Of a DNA stretch of 64,000 nucleotides, positions 1 to 8,378 are shown one piece after another. The stretch covers positions 2,356,001-2,420,000 of the forward strand of contig JASGKX010000001.1 in the NCBI GenBank assembly GCA_049840475.1, in the 5' to 3' direction. Each line of letters begins with the position of its first letter. Position 1 is the first letter of the stretch. Position numbers and translations under genes: made by a program. The stretch is from JBGVSA01 sp049840475 (GTDB taxonomy: Bacteria > Pseudomonadota > Gammaproteobacteria > Burkholderiales > Rhodocyclaceae). The notes below the pieces were generated by a model, which was not told where the DNA came from, made no database searches, and worked only from the letters and a program-made list of their open reading frames with translations.

Positions 1-444
1 GTTCTGCGTGGCTTCGGCGATCAGCAGGTGAAAGCGCTCGTCTTCTTCGTAAGACTCGTTGTCCGACTGCAGGTTTTTCTGCTCAAGGTCGAGCACGCGG
101 CGCATCTCGTTGAGGTTGGCCTTGGTGACCTGAGTGGCAGCGAAAGCGGCTACGTTGCTTTCCAGCAGTTGGCGCGCCTGCAGCAGTTCAAACGGGCCGA
201 TGTCGTCGGCCACTGGCTTGATGTTGTCGCCTTGCCGGGCGTACACGCCAGAGCCCTGACGCACTTCGACCCAGCCTTCCAGCTCGAGCATGATCAATGC
301 CTCGCGCACCACGCTGCGGCTCACACCGAATTGCTCGGCGATATTGCGCTCAGGCGGCAGGCGTTCGCCCACCGGATAGACACCGGCCTGCAGCTGTTCG
401 CGCAGGCGGGTTCCGATCGTCTGGTAGAGGCGTTTGTTGTCCAT
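1..444 (-). CDS. GntR/FadR-type transcriptional regulator, 3' end cut by window
   Basis: Reading the minus strand from ATG at 444 gives 148 codons that run off the window start. Residues 1-70 form a GntR winged helix: PPERNIAEQFGVSRSVVREA at about 30-49 is the recognition-helix signature. A helical FCD-like ligand domain begins near residue 75 (RQLLESNVAAFAA). It is divergent from a mannitol/fructuronate dehydrogenase gene, the usual arrangement for UxuR/ExuR-like repressors of sugar-acid or polyol genes, and a TGGTC palindrome lies between them. The plus-strand open frame over the same bases is a shadow. The family call is firm; the ligand is an inference from the neighbour. Confidence 0.85.
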   Translation of the reverse strand, partial: MDNKRLYQTIGTRLREQLQAGVYPVGERLPPERNIAEQFGVSRSVVREALIMLELEGWVEVRQGSGVYARQGDNIKPVADDIGPFELLQARQLLESNVAAFAATQVTKANLNEMRRVLDLEQKNLQSDNESYEEDERFHLLIAEATQN

Positions 445-821
445 GTCTGGGTCGTGCCATGCGGTCTGGCCGCAATTGCGTCGGTCTGATAATCGGTCTA
501 GATTGGTCTGAACACTTCGCCAGCCTTGGCTGGTTGGTGCCGATACTATGCGGCCAATCGACCGCGGATGTGTTGGATATTGGTCCGCACAGTGACTATT
601 GTCAAGCCACTATGCTAAAGTGGTCGGACCAATTTACAGTGCAGGTCGGCCACCGCTCACCGCCATCGCCGAACCGCAAAAGACGCACGCCCGACGTGCG
701 CGCAAAACCGTCGCCAGCCTCCGGCGGACGATGGCTCGCAGAGGAAGCTTCACCCTTGATTGGCCCGGACTGAATACCGCTTTCGTCCGTTGCCCCGGAA
801 CTCTCTATGGAGCTGCACGCA
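445..821. promoter_or_regulatory. Divergent promoter region with TTGGTC-type repeats
   Basis: This 377-base gap separates the GntR gene from the dehydrogenase gene and holds no convincing ORF. It is less GC-rich than its flanks. It contains several copies of a TTGGTC half-site (near 504 and 580) and one full palindrome at 621-631. A loose sigma-70 pair, TTGGAT at 573-578 and TATTGT at 596-601 with a 17-base gap, could drive the dehydrogenase gene. Confidence 0.5.
621..631. promoter_or_regulatory. Candidate GntR operator, TGGTCGGACCA
   Basis: Perfect 11-base palindrome TGGTC-G-GACCA, about 190 bases before the dehydrogenase start and about 180 from the GntR start. Its TGGT/ACCA arms resemble the UxuR/ExuR operator core. 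Autoregulation by the adjacent GntR protein is inferred. Confidence 0.45.
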
Positions 822-2288
822 ATGAAGAACATCAGCAATACCGCCTTGCCCGCCAATGTCGCCCTGCCGACCTACGATCGCCGCGCACTCAAGTCGCGCA
901 TCGTGCATCTGGGGTTTGGCGCGTTCCACCGCGCTCACCAATCGTTGTTGACCGACCGCGTGTTGAACGCACAGGGCGGGGACTGGGGTATCTGTGAAGT
1001 CAATCTGGTAGGCGGCGAAGAGCTGATTGCGCAACTGCGCGAGCAGGACCACCTCTACACCGTGATGGAAAAGGGCGCGACCGAAAGTACCGTGCGTGTG
1101 ATCGGCACCGTCGTTGAAGCGCTGCACCCCACGTTCGATGGTATCGAAGCGGTGCTGGCCAAGATGACCGAACCGCAGGTGGCGATCGTTTCCATCACCG
1201 TGACGGAAAAGGGCTATTGCGTGTCTTCCGCCACGGGCGAGCTGGACCGCGCCAATCCCGGCATCGTCAAGGATCTGGCCAACCCGGCAGCCCCTGGCAC
1301 CGTACCGGGCGTTATCGTTGAAGCGCTGCGCCGCCGCCGTGCGGTTGGCATCGCGCCGTTCACGGTGCTGTCGTGCGACAACATTCCGGAAAACGGTCAC
1401 GTCGTGAAGCATGCCGTGCTGGGCATGGCCGAAGCGCAGGACAAAGACCTGGCAGCGTGGATTGCCGCCAATGTGAGCTTCCCCTCCACCATGGTCAACC
1501 GCATCGTGCCGGCCGCTACACCCGAAACGCTGGCGCAGATCGCCGACGCGCTGGGTGTGTCCGACCCTGTCGGCATCGCTTGCGAACCGTTCATTCAGTG
1601 GGTGGTGGAAGACAACTTCGTCGCGGGCCGTCCGCAGTGGGAAGTCGCTGGCGCCGAGCTGGTCAAAGACGTGCTGCCGTATGAAGAAATGAAGCTGCGC
1701 ATGCTCAACGGCAGCCATTCCTTCCTGGCTTACCTCGGTTATCTGGGTGGCTACGAGCACATCAATGACTGCATGACCGACGCCGCCTACAAGAAGGCCG
1801 CACATCGCCTGATGCTGCAGGAGCAAGCCCCCACGCTGAAGGTGCAGGGCGTCGATCTGGCCGGCTATGCCGACCGCCTGATCGAGCGCTACAGCAACCC
1901 GAGCCTGAAGCACCGCACCTGGCAGATCGCCATGGACGGCACGCAAAAGCTGCCGCAGCGCATGCTCGATTCGATTCGCGCCCATTTGGCCGCCAACCGT
2001 CCGTTCCCCTGTCTGGCGCTGGGCGTGGCCGGCTGGATGCGTTACGTCGGTGGCGTGGATGAAAATGGCCAGCCGATCGACGTGCGTGACCCGCTGGCCG
2101 CTGAGTTCGCCGCCCTGTGCACGCCGCAACAAACGGCTGCCGAGCGTGTCAAGGCGCTGCTCAGTCTGGACAGCGTGTTCAAGAAAGATCTGCCGAACGA
2201 GCCGCGCTTTGTCGAAGCCGTCACCGCTGCGCTCGATAGCCTGATGAAGCAGGGCGCACGCAAGACGGTGGCCGCGCTGGTTGCCTGA
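822..2288 (+). CDS. Mannitol dehydrogenase family oxidoreductase (fructuronate reductase / mannonate dehydrogenase type)
   Basis: A 488-residue NAD-dependent polyol dehydrogenase. The N-terminal Rossmann segment reads VHLGFGAFHRAHQ. The family catalytic pattern K-x4-N-x2-H is present as K291, N296 and H299 (KLRMLNGSH). Length fits UxuB/YeiQ-type enzymes. ATG 822 is preferred over ATG 807 because GGAG at 809-812 lies 9 bases before it. Expected reaction: reversible oxidation of a sugar acid or polyol such as D-mannonate/D-fructuronate or mannitol. The divergent UxuR-like regulator favours a hexuronate or polyol route, but no dehydratase or kinase is adjacent, so the substrate stays open. A 552-codon antisense open frame over this gene is a high-GC shadow. 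Confidence 0.9.
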   Translation: MKNISNTALPANVALPTYDRRALKSRIVHLGFGAFHRAHQSLLTDRVLNAQGGDWGICEVNLVGGEELIAQLREQDHLYTVMEKGATESTVRVIGTVVEALHPTFDGIEAVLAKMTEPQVAIVSITVTEKGYCVSSATGELDRANPGIVKDLANPAAPGTVPGVIVEALRRRRAVGIAPFTVLSCDNIPENGHVVKHAVLGMAEAQDKDLAAWIAANVSFPSTMVNRIVPAATPETLAQIADALGVSDPVGIACEPFIQWVVEDNFVAGRPQWEVAGAELVKDVLPYEEMKLRMLNGSHSFLAYLGYLGGYEHINDCMTDAAYKKAAHRLMLQEQAPTLKVQGVDLAGYADRLIERYSNPSLKHRTWQIAMDGTQKLPQRMLDSIRAHLAANRPFPCLALGVAGWMRYVGGVDENGQPIDVRDPLAAEFAALCTPQQTAAERVKALLSLDSVFKKDLPNEPRFVEAVTAALDSLMKQGARKTVAALVA

Positions 2289-2297
2289 TAGCGTTAG

Positions 2298-2321
2298 CCG
2301 GGCCGGCTGCGGTCGGCCCGG
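2298..2321 (+). terminator. GC-rich hairpin after the dehydrogenase gene
   Basis: Eight-base arms CCGGGCCG and CGGCCCGG with an 8-base loop, 10 bases after the stop. There is no T-run, so it is either a weak terminator or an mRNA 3' end stabiliser. Confidence 0.35.
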
Positions 2322-2483
2322 ATCGTGAATTGCAAAAGGGTGTGGCGGCCCGACGTTTGTTTGTGCGTTGCGTGAACGGCCGGTAAAATCGTCACGGGTT
2401 TGCCCCAAATCCGTTGCGCCAAAGTGATCTTCTCGGTGGCTCAGCGGCTTTCGGACAACCCCGAATCCGTAAGGTAGTTCATC

Positions 2484-2696
2484 GTGATCTTTGGCCTGAC
2501 CATTGCCGAATTCGAAGACATTTCGCTCAAGTTCTTCGTCAGCGGCCTCATTACCTACATGCTGTTCATCATCTGGAATCTGGCGCGCGAATCCCGTGCG
2601 GGCAAATTTGGCACGGCGATGATGTTCTTCGGGCTCGGTTTCGGCATGTTTGGCTTCATGGCCAAGGAAGTGATCGCCAAAGTGCTCGGCATGTGA
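2484..2696 (+). CDS. DUF2788 small inner-membrane protein
   Basis: A 70-residue protein starting at GTG 2484, with AAGG 9 bases upstream. It has two predicted membrane spans (about 17-36 and 45-63) separated by a charged turn (NLARESRAGKFGT), the pattern of the DUF2788 family of beta- and gammaproteobacteria. Function is unknown; it is probably an inner-membrane protein. An intrinsic terminator follows at 2723, so it is likely a single-gene unit. Confidence 0.8.
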   Translation: MIFGLTIAEFEDISLKFFVSGLITYMLFIIWNLARESRAGKFGTAMMFFGLGFGMFGFMAKEVIAKVLGM

Positions 2697-2722
2697 CCCA
2701 CCGTCGCCCGGCTGTGAATGAA

Positions 2723-2751
2723 GGCTCCGGTTTATAATCCGGGGCCTTTTT
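2723..2751 (+). terminator. Rho-independent terminator
   Basis: Arms GGCTCCGG (2723-2730) and CCGGGGCC (2739-2746) with an 8-base AT-rich loop, then TTTTT. The loop contains TATAAT, so the site might double as a -10 element for ppnP; that part is speculative. Confidence 0.75.
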
Positions 2752-2776
2752 CATTTCGACCCCGGAAAAATCTGCC

Positions 2777-3100
2777 ATGACTCAAGCTGCCCAGTTCGAC
2801 AATGTTGCCGTCATCAAGAAAGCCAATGTGTATTTCGACGGCAAGTGCGTCAGCCACACTGTCGTGCTGGCCGACGGCACCAAGAAATCGGTGGGTGTGA
2901 TCCTGCCGGCTACGCTGACGTTCAACACCGGCGCGCCCGAGATCATGGAAACCGTGGGTGGCATCTGCCGCGTGCGCATTGCCGGCGAGACCGAGTGGAA
3001 GACCTACACCGAAGGTCAGTCATTCAACGTGCCGGCCAACTCCAGCTTCGACATCGAAGTGAAGGACGTGCCGTACCACTACGTCTGCCACTTCGGCTGA
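2777..3100 (+). CDS. ppnP: Pyrimidine/purine nucleoside phosphorylase PpnP
   Basis: A 107-residue single-domain cupin of the former DUF1255 (YaiE) family, now known as a broad-specificity nucleoside phosphorylase that releases bases and ribose-1-phosphate in nucleotide salvage. The family pattern is visible: NVAVIKKANVYFDGKCVSHT at the N terminus, ADGTKKSVGVILPA in the middle, and the closing strand DIEVKDVPYHYVCHF. Length equals the family norm, and the product should be cytosolic. It is flanked upstream by a terminator and downstream by yajQ. Confidence 0.93.
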   Translation: MTQAAQFDNVAVIKKANVYFDGKCVSHTVVLADGTKKSVGVILPATLTFNTGAPEIMETVGGICRVRIAGETEWKTYTEGQSFNVPANSSFDIEVKDVPYHYVCHFG

Positions 3101-3203
3101 TCGTTGCATTACCCGCGGTGCGACATTCGTTGCGCCGCGCGAAGGCCGGTTCCTTCGCTCCCCGTTATTGTTCCTCCCCTCAAGCACCCATAAGGAGACG
3201 CCC

Positions 3204-3695
3204 ATGCCCAGTTTTGACGTGACCAATGAAGTGAATTGGGTCGAGGTCCATAACGCCGTCGACCAGGCCAACAAAGAGGTGGGCAACCGCTTTGACTTCA
3301 AGGGCTCGGACGCGCGCATCGAAATGTCCGAGAAAGACAAGACGCTGACCATCTTTGCCGACAACGACTTTCAGCTCGATCAGGTGTGGGACATCGTCAT
3401 TGGCAAGTTCGCCAAGCGCAATGTCGATATCCGCTGCATGGAGCGCAAGGATGTCGAAAAAATCAGCGGCAACAAGGTCAAGCAGACCGTGATTGTGAAG
3501 GTCGGCATCGATTCCGACCTGGCCAAGAAAATCGTCCGCTTGATCAAGGATGAAAAGCTCAAGGTCCAAGCCAGCATCCAGGGCGATACCGTGCGTGTGT
3601 CGGGTGCCAAGCGCGACACCCTGCAAGAGGCGATCGCTTTCTTGAAGAAGTCGATCACCGACTTCCCCCTGCAGTTCGGCAACTTCCGGGAATAA
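3204..3695 (+). CDS. YajQ family nucleotide-binding protein
   Basis: A 163-residue protein of the YajQ/UPF0234 family, with two ferredoxin-like alpha/beta halves. Conserved starts and motifs: MPSFDV at the N terminus, NRFDFKGSDARIE near residue 30, and SITDFPLQFGNFRE at the end. Members bind cyclic-di-GMP in Xanthomonas and Pseudomonas and also nucleic acid and tRNA, so the exact role here is inferred. Start at 3204 rather than the longer frame at 3168 because AAGGAGA sits 6-7 bases before it and the family begins with MPSFD. It ends at a strong terminator. Confidence 0.93.
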   Translation: MPSFDVTNEVNWVEVHNAVDQANKEVGNRFDFKGSDARIEMSEKDKTLTIFADNDFQLDQVWDIVIGKFAKRNVDIRCMERKDVEKISGNKVKQTVIVKVGIDSDLAKKIVRLIKDEKLKVQASIQGDTVRVSGAKRDTLQEAIAFLKKSITDFPLQFGNFRE

Positions 3696-3726
3696 GCCGC
3701 CGACCTGTGGCGCCTGCTCAAAAAAG

Positions 3727-3755
3727 CCCGAGGTTTCTGCCTCGGGCTTTTTTTG
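3727..3755. terminator. Rho-independent terminator, bidirectional
   Basis: GCCCGAGG (3727-3734) pairs with CCTCGGGC (3741-3748) around a TTTCTG loop, followed by seven Ts. A-run precedes the stem, so it can also stop minus-strand transcription from the hydrolase gene at 3876-4823. Confidence 0.9.
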
Positions 3756-3875
3756 AGCGCAAGAAAAACGGATCAGGCTGCTTTGGCCTCAGTTCGTCCA
3801 AGAGTCCAACGATGGCGTATGCAGATTGCGTCCGCTCCCCACAACTAAGTTGTCTCGGGCGTTGCCGACGATTGG

Positions 3876-4823
3876 CTACGGCGCGCTGAAGAAGTCCAGC
3901 AGTCGTCTCGGCAGCCAATCGATGTGGCCGGGGAATGATCCGCCGACGAATCCAACGTGGCCGCCCTCTGCGGGCTGGTCCAACTCCACCATCGGCGAAA
4001 CCTCATGTCGCTGGGGCAGCACCTCGGGTGGCATGAACGGGTCGTTGCGCGCGTTGATGATCAGTGTCGGCACGGCGACCCCGCGCAACAGCGGTTTGCT
4101 GGACGCGCGCCGCCAGTAGTCGTGGGCGTCGGCAAAGCCATGCATTGGTGCGGTGTAGGCGTCGTCGAACTCGAACAGATTGCGTGCGGCGGCTGCGCGT
4201 GCAGCATCGAACAAGCCGGGAAAACGTTGCGCCTTGACCTGCACGGCGCGTTGCAGGGTAGTCAGAAAGTGCCGGGTATAGATGCGGTTGAAGCCCTTGT
4301 TCAGATGATGCCCGGCCAGCGTCAGATCGAGCGGCGCAGACACGGCAGCAGCCTTGTCCACCAGTTTGTGGGCTTGCGATTCGCGCGTGCCCAGCCAGCA
4401 CAGCAGTGCATTGCCGCCCAGAGAAACCCCTGCGGCGTAACGCGGTACGTCTGGATAACGTGAGGCGATCTGCGTCAGCGCCCAGTCAATCTCATCGGCA
4501 TCACCGGAGTGATACGCGCGGGCCAGCCGATTGGGTTCGCCCGAGCAACCACGAAAGTGAACCACTGCGCCATTCCAGCCGCGTGCCATCAGCGCTCGCA
4601 TGAGTGCGCGCGCGTAGTGGCTGCGGCTGGAGCCCTCCAGTCCATGGAAGAGCGTGACGAGCGGCTTGCCTGCTTGTCTTGGCAGGAAGTCGATGTCAAC
4701 AAAGTCGCCGTCCGGCGTGTCCAGGCGTTCGCGCTCGAAGTGCGGCATTTCGCCCTTCAGGGCCAGCGGCCAGATGGTCTGTGCGTGCGCGCTGCGCAAC
4801 CATCGCGGTGATCGGTATGACAT
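3876..4823 (-). CDS. YheT-type alpha/beta-fold hydrolase
   Basis: A 315-residue hydrolase of the COG0429/YheT group (SPRWLRSAHAQTIWP is the hallmark N terminus). The nucleophile elbow is GVSLGG (Ser134), the acid is in NARNDPF (Asp261), and the base is in GGHVGF (His289). FHGLEGSS near residue 59 supplies the oxyanion region. Cytosolic esterase-like activity is likely; the natural substrate of the family is not established. It converges with yajQ across a shared terminator and lies 52 bases after the SnoaL-like gene on the same strand. Confidence 0.9.
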   Translation of the reverse strand: MSYRSPRWLRSAHAQTIWPLALKGEMPHFERERLDTPDGDFVDIDFLPRQAGKPLVTLFHGLEGSSRSHYARALMRALMARGWNGAVVHFRGCSGEPNRLARAYHSGDADEIDWALTQIASRYPDVPRYAAGVSLGGNALLCWLGTRESQAHKLVDKAAAVSAPLDLTLAGHHLNKGFNRIYTRHFLTTLQRAVQVKAQRFPGLFDAARAAAARNLFEFDDAYTAPMHGFADAHDYWRRASSKPLLRGVAVPTLIINARNDPFMPPEVLPQRHEVSPMVELDQPAEGGHVGFVGGSFPGHIDWLPRRLLDFFSAP

Positions 4824-4875
4824 GGTCGTGGAGTTCTGTTCGTTCGACGGCTACCCCCGTAGCCGTGTTGCAGCA

Positions 4876-5307
4876 TCAGTGAACGATGCGCGGGGCTTCT
4901 TGCGTGAGCAATCCGTGTGTATCCGGAGCCGGGGAGGTGTGATGCACGATCAGCTGCCAGCCCTGCGCGCCGCGCGAATATACGTTGGTGGCGATCATCG
5001 GCGGGCCAAGGTGCTCTTCGCCATCGACGCTGACGTGTTCGAGCACGCAGTGCACGGCCAGCAGCATGGCCTGCGTCTTGACTGGATGACTGGTGCGGAT
5101 GCGGATCTTGACCTCGGTCGCGAAGAGCTGGCGCCACATTTCGCGGATGGAGGCCAGCCCAGTAAAGCGCGAGCCTCCCGGATGGACGCAGACGACCTCT
5201 TCGTCTTCGGCCCACACCGCCATGACGCCTTCCAGATCACTGCGGGCGACGGCCTCATAGAAGGCGCGTTCGGCATCGTCGGGCGTGGCGAAGATTGGTT
5301 TACTCAT
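4876..5307 (-). CDS. SnoaL/NTF2-like nuclear transport factor 2 family protein
   Basis: A 143-residue protein with the cone-shaped NTF2 fold pattern: N-terminal helices (DDAERAFYEAVARSDLEGVM), the WAEDEEVVCVHPGG strand segment, and a C-terminal sheet ending GWQLIVHHTSPAP. It resembles DUF4440/SnoaL-like proteins, which may be hydrolases, isomerases or binding proteins; no function can be assigned. The start at 5307 overlaps the waaF stop by 4 bases (ATGA), indicating translational coupling and the same transcript. Confidence 0.85.
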   Translation of the reverse strand: MSKPIFATPDDAERAFYEAVARSDLEGVMAVWAEDEEVVCVHPGGSRFTGLASIREMWRQLFATEVKIRIRTSHPVKTQAMLLAVHCVLEHVSVDGEEHLGPPMIATNVYSRGAQGWQLIVHHTSPAPDTHGLLTQEAPRIVH

Positions 5308-6332
5308 TTGGTCGGCAGGGTGTCGGCTTCTTCCAGTACGCGGCTGGGTTCGATCTGGTTCAGGCAATTCAGATGGCCGAGCGGACATTCGCGCTGGAAA
5401 CAGGGGCTGCAGGACAGTTGCAGCCAGATGACACGCGCCTCGTCCGACAGAGGCGGAGTGTAGAGCGGACTGCTCGATCCGAACAAGGCCACCAACGGTG
5501 TGCCAAGCGCGGCCGCAACGTGCATCAGGCCGGAATCATTTGTGACAACGTAATGGGCGCGGGCCAGGATGCCGACTGCTTCGGATAGCGAGGTGACGCC
5601 GCACAGGTTGCGCGCCGTGCCGTCGGACAGGCGCACGATCTCATCGCCGACGGGGGCGTCTTTCTTCGAGCCGAGCAGCCACACCGGGCGGCCTTGTGCA
5701 GCCAGCGTGCGCGCAAGTTCTGCGAAGTGTCGCTCGGGCCAGCGCTTGGCCGGGCCGTATTCGGCACCTGGGCAGAAAACGACTGGGGCGGGTTCGCGTC
5801 CCAAGCCATGGGCGGAAAAACTCGTAGCGACGGCTTCGGGCGGAACGGTCAGATGCGGTTTGGGGAGTGGGCGAACAAGCGGCGCACCGGGTTCTTCAGC
5901 GAGTTGGGCGTAGCGCTCAACCTGTAGCGGCAGGGCTGACTCGTCGAGCGTATGGCGCACGTTGATGAGGCCATAGCGCGATTCGCCCGTGAAACCCACA
6001 CGACGCGGAATGCCGGCCAGCAGTGGGATCAGCGCCGATTTGAGCGAGTTCGGCAACACGTAGGCCGCGTCGTAGCCGCGCTTGGATAGCGCGCGGGCCA
6101 GCCGCCAGCGGTCTTTCAGACGCAGTTGCCCGTGGGCAAAGGGGTTGTCGATGATCTCGCCGTCGATCTCCGGCATGAACCGCAGCACGGCCGCCACCCA
6201 CGGCGGGGCGAGCACGTCCATGCGCGCTTGCGGATAACGCTGGCGCAGGCGCACGAAGAGCGGGTGCGCTGCGACCGTATCGCCGATCCACGACGGGGCG
6301 ATGATCAGGATGGCGCGGGCGGTGGATGTCAA
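5304..6332 (-). CDS. waaF: Lipopolysaccharide heptosyltransferase II
   Basis: A glycosyltransferase family 9 enzyme of about 342 residues that adds the second L,D-heptose to the LPS inner core on the cytoplasmic face. Signature segments: LIIAPSWIGDTV (nucleotide-sugar fold start), CPGAEYGPAKRWP in the middle, and the ADP-heptose site TNDSGLMHVAAALGTPLVALFGSSSP written here in part (TNDSGLMHVAAALG). TTG 6332 is chosen because it puts the start just before the conserved ILIIAPSWIGD strand; a TTG at 6377 would add 15 atypical residues. No strong ribosome site is seen for either, so the start is uncertain. Downstream gene is coupled by ATGA overlap. Confidence 0.9.
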   Translation of the reverse strand: MTSTARAILIIAPSWIGDTVAAHPLFVRLRQRYPQARMDVLAPPWVAAVLRFMPEIDGEIIDNPFAHGQLRLKDRWRLARALSKRGYDAAYVLPNSLKSALIPLLAGIPRRVGFTGESRYGLINVRHTLDESALPLQVERYAQLAEEPGAPLVRPLPKPHLTVPPEAVATSFSAHGLGREPAPVVFCPGAEYGPAKRWPERHFAELARTLAAQGRPVWLLGSKKDAPVGDEIVRLSDGTARNLCGVTSLSEAVGILARAHYVVTNDSGLMHVAAALGTPLVALFGSSSPLYTPPLSDEARVIWLQLSCSPCFQRECPLGHLNCLNQIEPSRVLEEADTLPTK

Positions 6333-6484
6333 CGCGAATCTCGCTGGAGGAAGATGGCGGCCTTGCGCCACAAGCAAAACTGTTCTGGCCTTGTTGCCCG
6401 GCCTTGCCGTACTGGCTGCGCGACCGCGCGCCTCGCCAGAACTGCCTCGCTCAGTTTTGTTGGCGGCTTTGAGTGGATGCCCAA

Positions 6485-6514
6485 ACCAAACAGGGGCCGC
6501 ATGCGGCCCCTGTT
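6485..6514 (-). terminator. Perfect 26-base palindrome terminator after the zinc-finger gene
   Basis: Positions 6489-6514 are a perfect palindrome built on CAGGGGCCGCATGCGGCCCCTG-type arms (core GGGGCCGCATGCGGCCCC). On the minus strand it is followed by TTTGGTTTGG. It separates the ilvE/zinc-finger transcript from waaF. Confidence 0.65.
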
Positions 6515-6530
6515 CGACTCTCTTACTGGC

Positions 6531-6728
6531 TTAGTGACCTTTAGGTGCTTCGCCGTGCAGCACGTACTTGGCGCCGCAATACGGGCAAGCTGCCTCACCC
6601 GTTTTGGCAACATCCAGAAATACGCGCGGATGACGTGCCCACAGCGGCGCGTCGGGCATCGGGCAATGCAGCGGCAGGTCTTTGGCAGTCACCGCGATGG
6701 CTTCGGCCTTGTTTTGATTCTCGGGCAT
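6531..6728 (-). CDS. zf-CHCC zinc-finger domain protein
   Basis: A 65-residue protein with the zf-CHCC (COG4391) pattern: LHCPMP near residue 20, HPRVFLDV near 33, and CPYCGAKYVL near 48, so the zinc ligands are Cys-His-Cys-Cys. It is the bacterial relative of the NDUFS6 zinc domain. Function is unknown. It lies 13 bases after ilvE on the same strand, an arrangement that implies co-transcription, and ends at a strong hairpin. Confidence 0.88.
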   Translation of the reverse strand: MPENQNKAEAIAVTAKDLPLHCPMPDAPLWARHPRVFLDVAKTGEAACPYCGAKYVLHGEAPKGH

Positions 6729-6741
6729 GTCGCGCTCCGCG

Positions 6742-7662
6742 TCAGACGTAGGCCAGCCAGCCTTCGTGTTCGGGCAGACGACCGCCGACGAGGTCGAAGA
6801 AGCGTTCTTGCAGCTTGGCCGTGATCGGGCCGCGCGAGCCGCTGCCGATGACGCGGCGGTCCAGTTCGCGGATCGGGGTGACTTCAGCGGCCGTGCCGGT
6901 GAAGAACAGCTCGTCGGCGATGTACAGGTCGTCGCGCGTCAGGCGGCGGGTTTTTACTTCAAGACCCAGTTCGCGCGCCAGGGTGTGGACGGTGTCGCGG
7001 GTGATGCCGGTCAGCGCCGAGGCGATTTCCGGTTCATAGATCACGCCGTTCTTGACCATGAAGACGTTCTCGCCAGCGCCTTCAGCCACAAAGCCTTCGG
7101 TGTCGAGCAGCATGGCTTCGTCGTAGCCGTCCTGCGTGGCTTCGAGGTTGGCCAGGATCGAATTGGCGTAGGTCGAAGCCAGCTTGGCGCGCGGCATCGT
7201 CACGTTGACGTGGTGGCGGGCGAAAGAGGCGATCTTCACGCGGATGCCCTTTTCCAGACCATCGGCGCCCAGATATGCGCCCCACGGCCAGGCGGCGATC
7301 GCCACGTGCACTTGCGCGCCCAGGGGCGACACACCCATCTTTTCCGAGCCGTAGAAGGCGATCGGGCGCAGGTAGCAGGACTCGAGCTTGTTGGCGCGGA
7401 CGACTTCCTTCTGCGCCTCGATGATCGTTTCCTTATCGAACGGCATCTTCATCTGGTAGATGTGAGCCGAGGCGAACAGGCGGTCGGTGTGCTCCTTGAC
7501 GCGGAAAATGGCGGTGCCGCGCTCGGTTTTGTATGCACGTACGCCTTCGAACACCGACAGGCCGTAGTGCAGGGAATGGGTCAGCACGTGGGTGGTGGCT
7601 TCGCGCCACGGCACCAGTTTGCCGTCCATCCAGATGAAACCGTCGCGATCCGACATCGACAT
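6742..7662 (-). CDS. ilvE: Branched-chain amino acid aminotransferase
   Basis: A 306-residue class IV PLP aminotransferase catalysing the last step of Ile, Leu and Val synthesis. Visible motifs: FIWMDGKLVPW at the N terminus, HYGLSVFEGVRAY near 33, the PLP lysine in RAKLASTYANS near 155, and EGAGENVFMVKNG near 190. Start at 7662 (MSMSDRDG) because GGAG lies 7 bases upstream; the longer frame to 7686 lacks one. It shares a divergent promoter region with the NUDIX gene. Confidence 0.95.
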   Translation of the reverse strand: MSMSDRDGFIWMDGKLVPWREATTHVLTHSLHYGLSVFEGVRAYKTERGTAIFRVKEHTDRLFASAHIYQMKMPFDKETIIEAQKEVVRANKLESCYLRPIAFYGSEKMGVSPLGAQVHVAIAAWPWGAYLGADGLEKGIRVKIASFARHHVNVTMPRAKLASTYANSILANLEATQDGYDEAMLLDTEGFVAEGAGENVFMVKNGVIYEPEIASALTGITRDTVHTLARELGLEVKTRRLTRDDLYIADELFFTGTAAEVTPIRELDRRVIGSGSRGPITAKLQERFFDLVGGRLPEHEGWLAYV

Positions 7663-7880
7663 GAAAGAACTCCGCTCAAGGTGCAAAAGAAGCTTTCGAT
7701 TTTATCGCATTGCAGGCCCGCGTGCGCGCCCGCCCATATCGGCCTTTCGCTTGCCGCGGCAAGCGACTTGCACAAAAGTTTGCATCTGAAATGGCCGCAA
7801 GCGGCGTCCAGTGGGGCGTTGCGGTTGGGTGGCCTGCGCCCGCCACGGTACAATGGGCGGTTTTTGCAACAGGGGCGAAC

Positions 7881-8330
7881 ATGGCCTGGAAACCCGATGT
7901 AACGGTGGCAGCGCTCGTCGAACGCGACGGTTATTACTTGCTGGTCGAAGAACATACCGACCAGGGGCTGCGCCTGAACCAGCCGGCGGGGCACCTCGAA
8001 GAGGACGAATCGCTGATCAACGCGTGTATCCGCGAGGCCATGGAAGAGACCGCGCACCATGTCGTGCCCGACTACCTTGTCGGCGTCTATCAATGGAAGC
8101 GCCCGGCAGGGGACATCACCTACCTGCGCTTTGCCTATGCTGCGCGTGCCACCGGCAAGGAAGAGGGCCGCGCGCTGGACGAAGGGATCGTGCGCACGGT
8201 GTGGATGACGCTGGCTGAACTCGAAGCCAGCCCCGATCGCCTGCGCAGTCCGCTGGTGTTGCAGTGCATCCGCGACCACGCAGCCGGCCGGCGCTTTCCG
8301 CTCGAACTGGTGCGCCACTTCGATAACTGA
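7881..8330 (+). CDS. NUDIX hydrolase, NudJ-like
   Basis: A 149-residue NUDIX protein. The box GHLEEDESLINACIREAMEE fits G-x5-E-x7-REUxEE, but the usual glycine after xEE is alanine (EETAHH), a conservative departure. KPDVTVAALVERDGYYLLVEE is the leading strand. It is similar to NudJ phosphatases, which hydrolyse nucleoside triphosphates and HMP-PP; the substrate here is inferred only by family. In E. coli nudJ sits beside mnmA, and the same order occurs here (mnmA starts 48 bases later), which supports the call. Confidence 0.9.
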   Translation: MAWKPDVTVAALVERDGYYLLVEEHTDQGLRLNQPAGHLEEDESLINACIREAMEETAHHVVPDYLVGVYQWKRPAGDITYLRFAYAARATGKEEGRALDEGIVRTVWMTLAELEASPDRLRSPLVLQCIRDHAAGRRFPLELVRHFDN

Positions 8331-8378
8331 ACACGGGTATCACGCGGCCCCGCGCCGCTCAGCAGGAATTTCAACGCA

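Noticed and set aside
28..489. 153-codon plus-strand frame
   Set aside because: Its bases are better explained by the minus-strand GntR regulator with a clear winged-helix motif.
750..2408. 552-codon minus-strand frame opposite the dehydrogenase
   Set aside because: Antisense to a gene with catalytic K-N-H motif; high-GC third-position bias makes long shadows.
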